Below, one piece after another: positions 25,087-27,096 of a stretch of 27,096 bases of DNA. Source of the stretch: Strigomonas culicis. Lineage: Eukaryota > Euglenozoa > Kinetoplastea > Trypanosomatida > Trypanosomatidae. The notes beneath the pieces were generated by a model. The model saw nothing but the letters and a program-made list of their open reading frames with translations, searched no databases and was not told the origin of the DNA. How positions within the stretch are numbered: the first letter of the stretch is position 1; every line of letters begins with the position of its first letter. A program made the translations under genes and the position numbers. The stretch is from positions 1 through 27,096 of the forward strand of contig AUXH01000223.1 in the NCBI GenBank assembly GCA_000482145.1, written 5' to 3'.

Positions 25087-27096
25087 ATGGATCATAAGAT
25101 GCGGCTGCTCGCCTGCAGAACCAACATCACTGCGAGACAAGCCATATGCAATGATCTCATTGGTCACGATGCCTCATGCATTGCACCCTCTATGCCTGTT
25201 ATCCCGGATCGATTCGTCACCGCGAACAGTACACATTCTGACACCAGCGCACATCCGGTCAAAGATAAATACATAAGCACCTTCATTCCTCATATCGCCG
25301 CGGAGCTTCGATACGGGATCTTCAAAGATGGTGATGAGTGGATCGCTGACTGTGAAAAATCCGATGAGTATTGTATGGAAGGTGTACGGACACGGGTGAA
25401 CAGAGGTAGGCAGCAACCCCCCACGGTTCCGTACGAGGAACAGTTTCCGCTACGCCAGAAAGTTTTGGACGAGGCCATCTACACCCCTGTCATGGAGGTG
25501 GAGTATCAGAAGGACGGGACGTGGTGCTTTGATGTCACGAATCTCCGCACAATGCACGCTGATGCGAAGGTGGAGAAGGTGGCGGAAGAATCTGTGCCAT
25601 ATCAGAATTCCCTTCCGCCCTTTATGATCAATGATGTGGTGCTCGTGATGCTGCCACTGCCCTCCGTGATCGACGCGATGCCCAACACTGTTCCGACGGA
25701 CACCACACAGAGGAACAAGCTATTCAAAAGCATTCCAGACAAGTGGAAGCTCCTCGGCTGTATGGTGCAGCTGGCTCTCGTGGTATCCTGGGATGATATC
25801 ACGGTCAGACTTATCTTTATACCTCTGCATGCCTCAAGGTCCAGTTCATTCCAGTTGGAAGTACCGTTCCAAAAGGCCCTACTGCGGTTTCAGCAAAGGA
25901 AAACCAGTATCTTCCTGAAGGCTGTCGGCTCCATCAGCGGTGCGCTGCACTCCTTGGAGGCTCTCCGTCATATCGACGAGACGCCCTTTGCAAGGACACT
26001 GTACGACCCCCTTGTGACGGCGCCCGTCAGTCTGAACTACTTTGACGCCATGAAGAAGGACTTCCACGCCACAGGCGACTTTAAGCGCTCGCGCAAAGGC
26101 CTGCTCCTGTCCGACAACCTCAATGACTCGCAGGCCCTCGCCGTGCTCGCTGTCTTGTTCGCGGTGTGCCCGTCGTGGGACCGTCGCGACTTTCTTGTTC
26201 CGCGCGCTGCGCTGGAGCCGTGGCGCTCTGTGCCATCCCCGGACCTGCTGCTGGTGGAGGGCCCGCCCGGCACCGGCAAGACGCAGACCATTGCCACCTT
26301 GCTCCTCAACCTGCTGCACAAGAAAAAGGATGCCCGTGTGCTCGTCTGTGCACCGTCCAACTGTGCCGTTGACGGTGCGCTGCTGCGCCTCCGGCAGATG
26401 CAGCATGACCTCCAGCAGCAGGTCGACAGCACCTACCGGGGCAACAGGGAAGTCCAAAGGGTGAGCCACGCCACCGCGGTACGCATCGGTCTCCGCGAGA
26501 AGGTGGACAAAGCTGTCCTTGAACTGAATCCAAAGGCGTTCATCGACGATTTGGCCTACGACGCGCTGCTTCTGAAATACTCTGTCGATGAACTCCCTTC
26601 GTTCCCTTATAGGTGGGTACTAAAAGAAAAAAAGAGAATCACGGCACGCACCTCCTTCATCTTCAGCACGCTGGGCTCGCTCAACCAGGTAAAGAAGTTG
26701 TACAACAGTAGGTTCGACCTCGTGCTTGTCGACGAAATATCGCAGGGCACGGAGCCGGACGTGCTGCAGGCGCTCATGCTGGCGGGCAACAAGGTGGTGC
26801 TCGTGGGGGACTCCAAGCAGCTGCAGCCCACTATCCTCTGCACCAGCTCCGCCTCCCACGGGTACAAACGCAGTTTGCTGACGCGTCTTGTCCGCAACGG
26901 TCACCCGTCCTTCACGCTCCAGACGCAGTACCGCATGCACCCCGACATTGCGGCCTTCATCAACGACTATTTGTACAACTCGGCACTGAAGAACGCTACA
27001 TGTACTGGGACACGCACGGAAGTTCTGAAGAACAGTCGGGTGCCCTTCAACGAGTGGACAGTGGGGCAGAAACTACGTAATCTCCCTCGAATGGTG
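25087..27096 (+). CDS. N-terminally short Sen1/Upf1-type helicase paralogue, 3' end outside window
   Basis: The frame is open from ATG 25087 to the last base, giving 670 residues without a stop. ATG 25087 is chosen because the predicted acceptor removes the in-frame ATG at 24946. The protein is collinear with the upstream helicase from about its residue 1056 onward (NDLIG and MPVIP match GDLIG and VPVIP), so about 1040 N-terminal residues are absent. Motif I GPPGTGKT (K398), Ia, II VDEIS (D549), III GDSKQLQPT and QYRMHP are all intact; motifs V and VI would lie beyond the edge. Its 5' half is clearly less GC-rich than copy 1 (one 60-base row is 48% against 70% in the matching region), while the motif blocks are almost identical to copy 1 in DNA. 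No disabling mutation is visible, so it may be a functional short helicase. The product would lack the linker acidic/VVVI patch. Confidence 0.82.
   Translation, partial: MDHKMRLLACRTNITARQAICNDLIGHDASCIAPSMPVIPDRFVTANSTHSDTSAHPVKDKYISTFIPHIAAELRYGIFKDGDEWIADCEKSDEYCMEGVRTRVNRGRQQPPTVPYEEQFPLRQKVLDEAIYTPVMEVEYQKDGTWCFDVTNLRTMHADAKVEKVAEESVPYQNSLPPFMINDVVLVMLPLPSVIDAMPNTVPTDTTQRNKLFKSIPDKWKLLGCMVQLALVVSWDDITVRLIFIPLHASRSSSFQLEVPFQKALLRFQQRKTSIFLKAVGSISGALHSLEALRHIDETPFARTLYDPLVTAPVSLNYFDAMKKDFHATGDFKRSRKGLLLSDNLNDSQALAVLAVLFAVCPSWDRRDFLVPRAALEPWRSVPSPDLLLVEGPPGTGKTQTIATLLLNLLHKKKDARVLVCAPSNCAVDGALLRLRQMQHDLQQQVDSTYRGNREVQRVSHATAVRIGLREKVDKAVLELNPKAFIDDLAYDALLLKYSVDELPSFPYRWVLKEKKRITARTSFIFSTLGSLNQVKKLYNSRFDLVLVDEISQGTEPDVLQALMLAGNKVVLVGDSKQLQPTILCTSSASHGYKRSLLTRLVRNGHPSFTLQTQYRMHPDIAAFINDYLYNSALKNATCTGTRTEVLKNSRVPFNEWTVGQKLRNLPRMV

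Noticed and set aside
1..27096. Transposon, CRISPR, tRNA or rRNA genes
   Set aside because: No reverse transcriptase, transposase or integrase motifs, no spaced direct repeats and no tRNA cloverleaf were found. The repeats are simple microsatellites. A dedicated tRNA and snoRNA scan was not possible here.

Overview
The window looks like nuclear DNA from a kinetoplastid flagellate, probably a GC-rich trypanosomatid. All nine genes I can support lie on the + strand, none needs an intron, and coding DNA is very GC-rich while the gaps are AT-rich. Most gaps carry T-rich or pyrimidine tracts followed by an AG shortly before the next ATG, which is the arrangement expected for polycistronic transcription with spliced-leader trans-splicing. 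A protein with two bromodomains plus an MRG-like C-terminus (BDF5-like architecture) supports this lineage. I cannot name the species.

Layout, left to right: (1) a Kelch-repeat protein cut by the left edge (3-1880); (2) an unknown protein with two equally spaced zinc-ribbon modules (2188-3237); (3) a mitochondrial carrier family protein (3623-4621); (4) a membrane-anchored protein with an alanine-racemase/D-threonine-aldolase type barrel, an apparent Ala at the PLP-lysine position and a frameshift at a C5 run (5645-7191); (5) a 2554-residue right-handed beta-helix protein built on a two-coil super-repeat (7522-15186); (6) the BDF5-like bromodomain/MRG protein (15712-17517); (7) a 149-residue stand-alone Yvh1/DUSP12-type zinc domain (17857-18306); (8) a 2047-residue Sen1/Upf1-type superfamily 1 helicase (18713-24856); (9) a diverged tandem paralogue of that helicase lacking about 1040 N-terminal residues and running off the right edge (25087-27096).

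The genes do not form one pathway, which is normal for kinetoplastid transcription units. By family, (6) would act on chromatin and transcription, (8) and (9) on RNA or R-loops, (7) on 60S ribosome maturation, and (3) in mitochondrial transport. The most notable region is the helicase duplication: the second copy has drifted to lower GC overall but keeps helicase-motif stretches almost identical in DNA to copy 1, which suggests gene conversion or very recent local exchange. No tRNA, rRNA, CRISPR array or mobile-element gene was seen.
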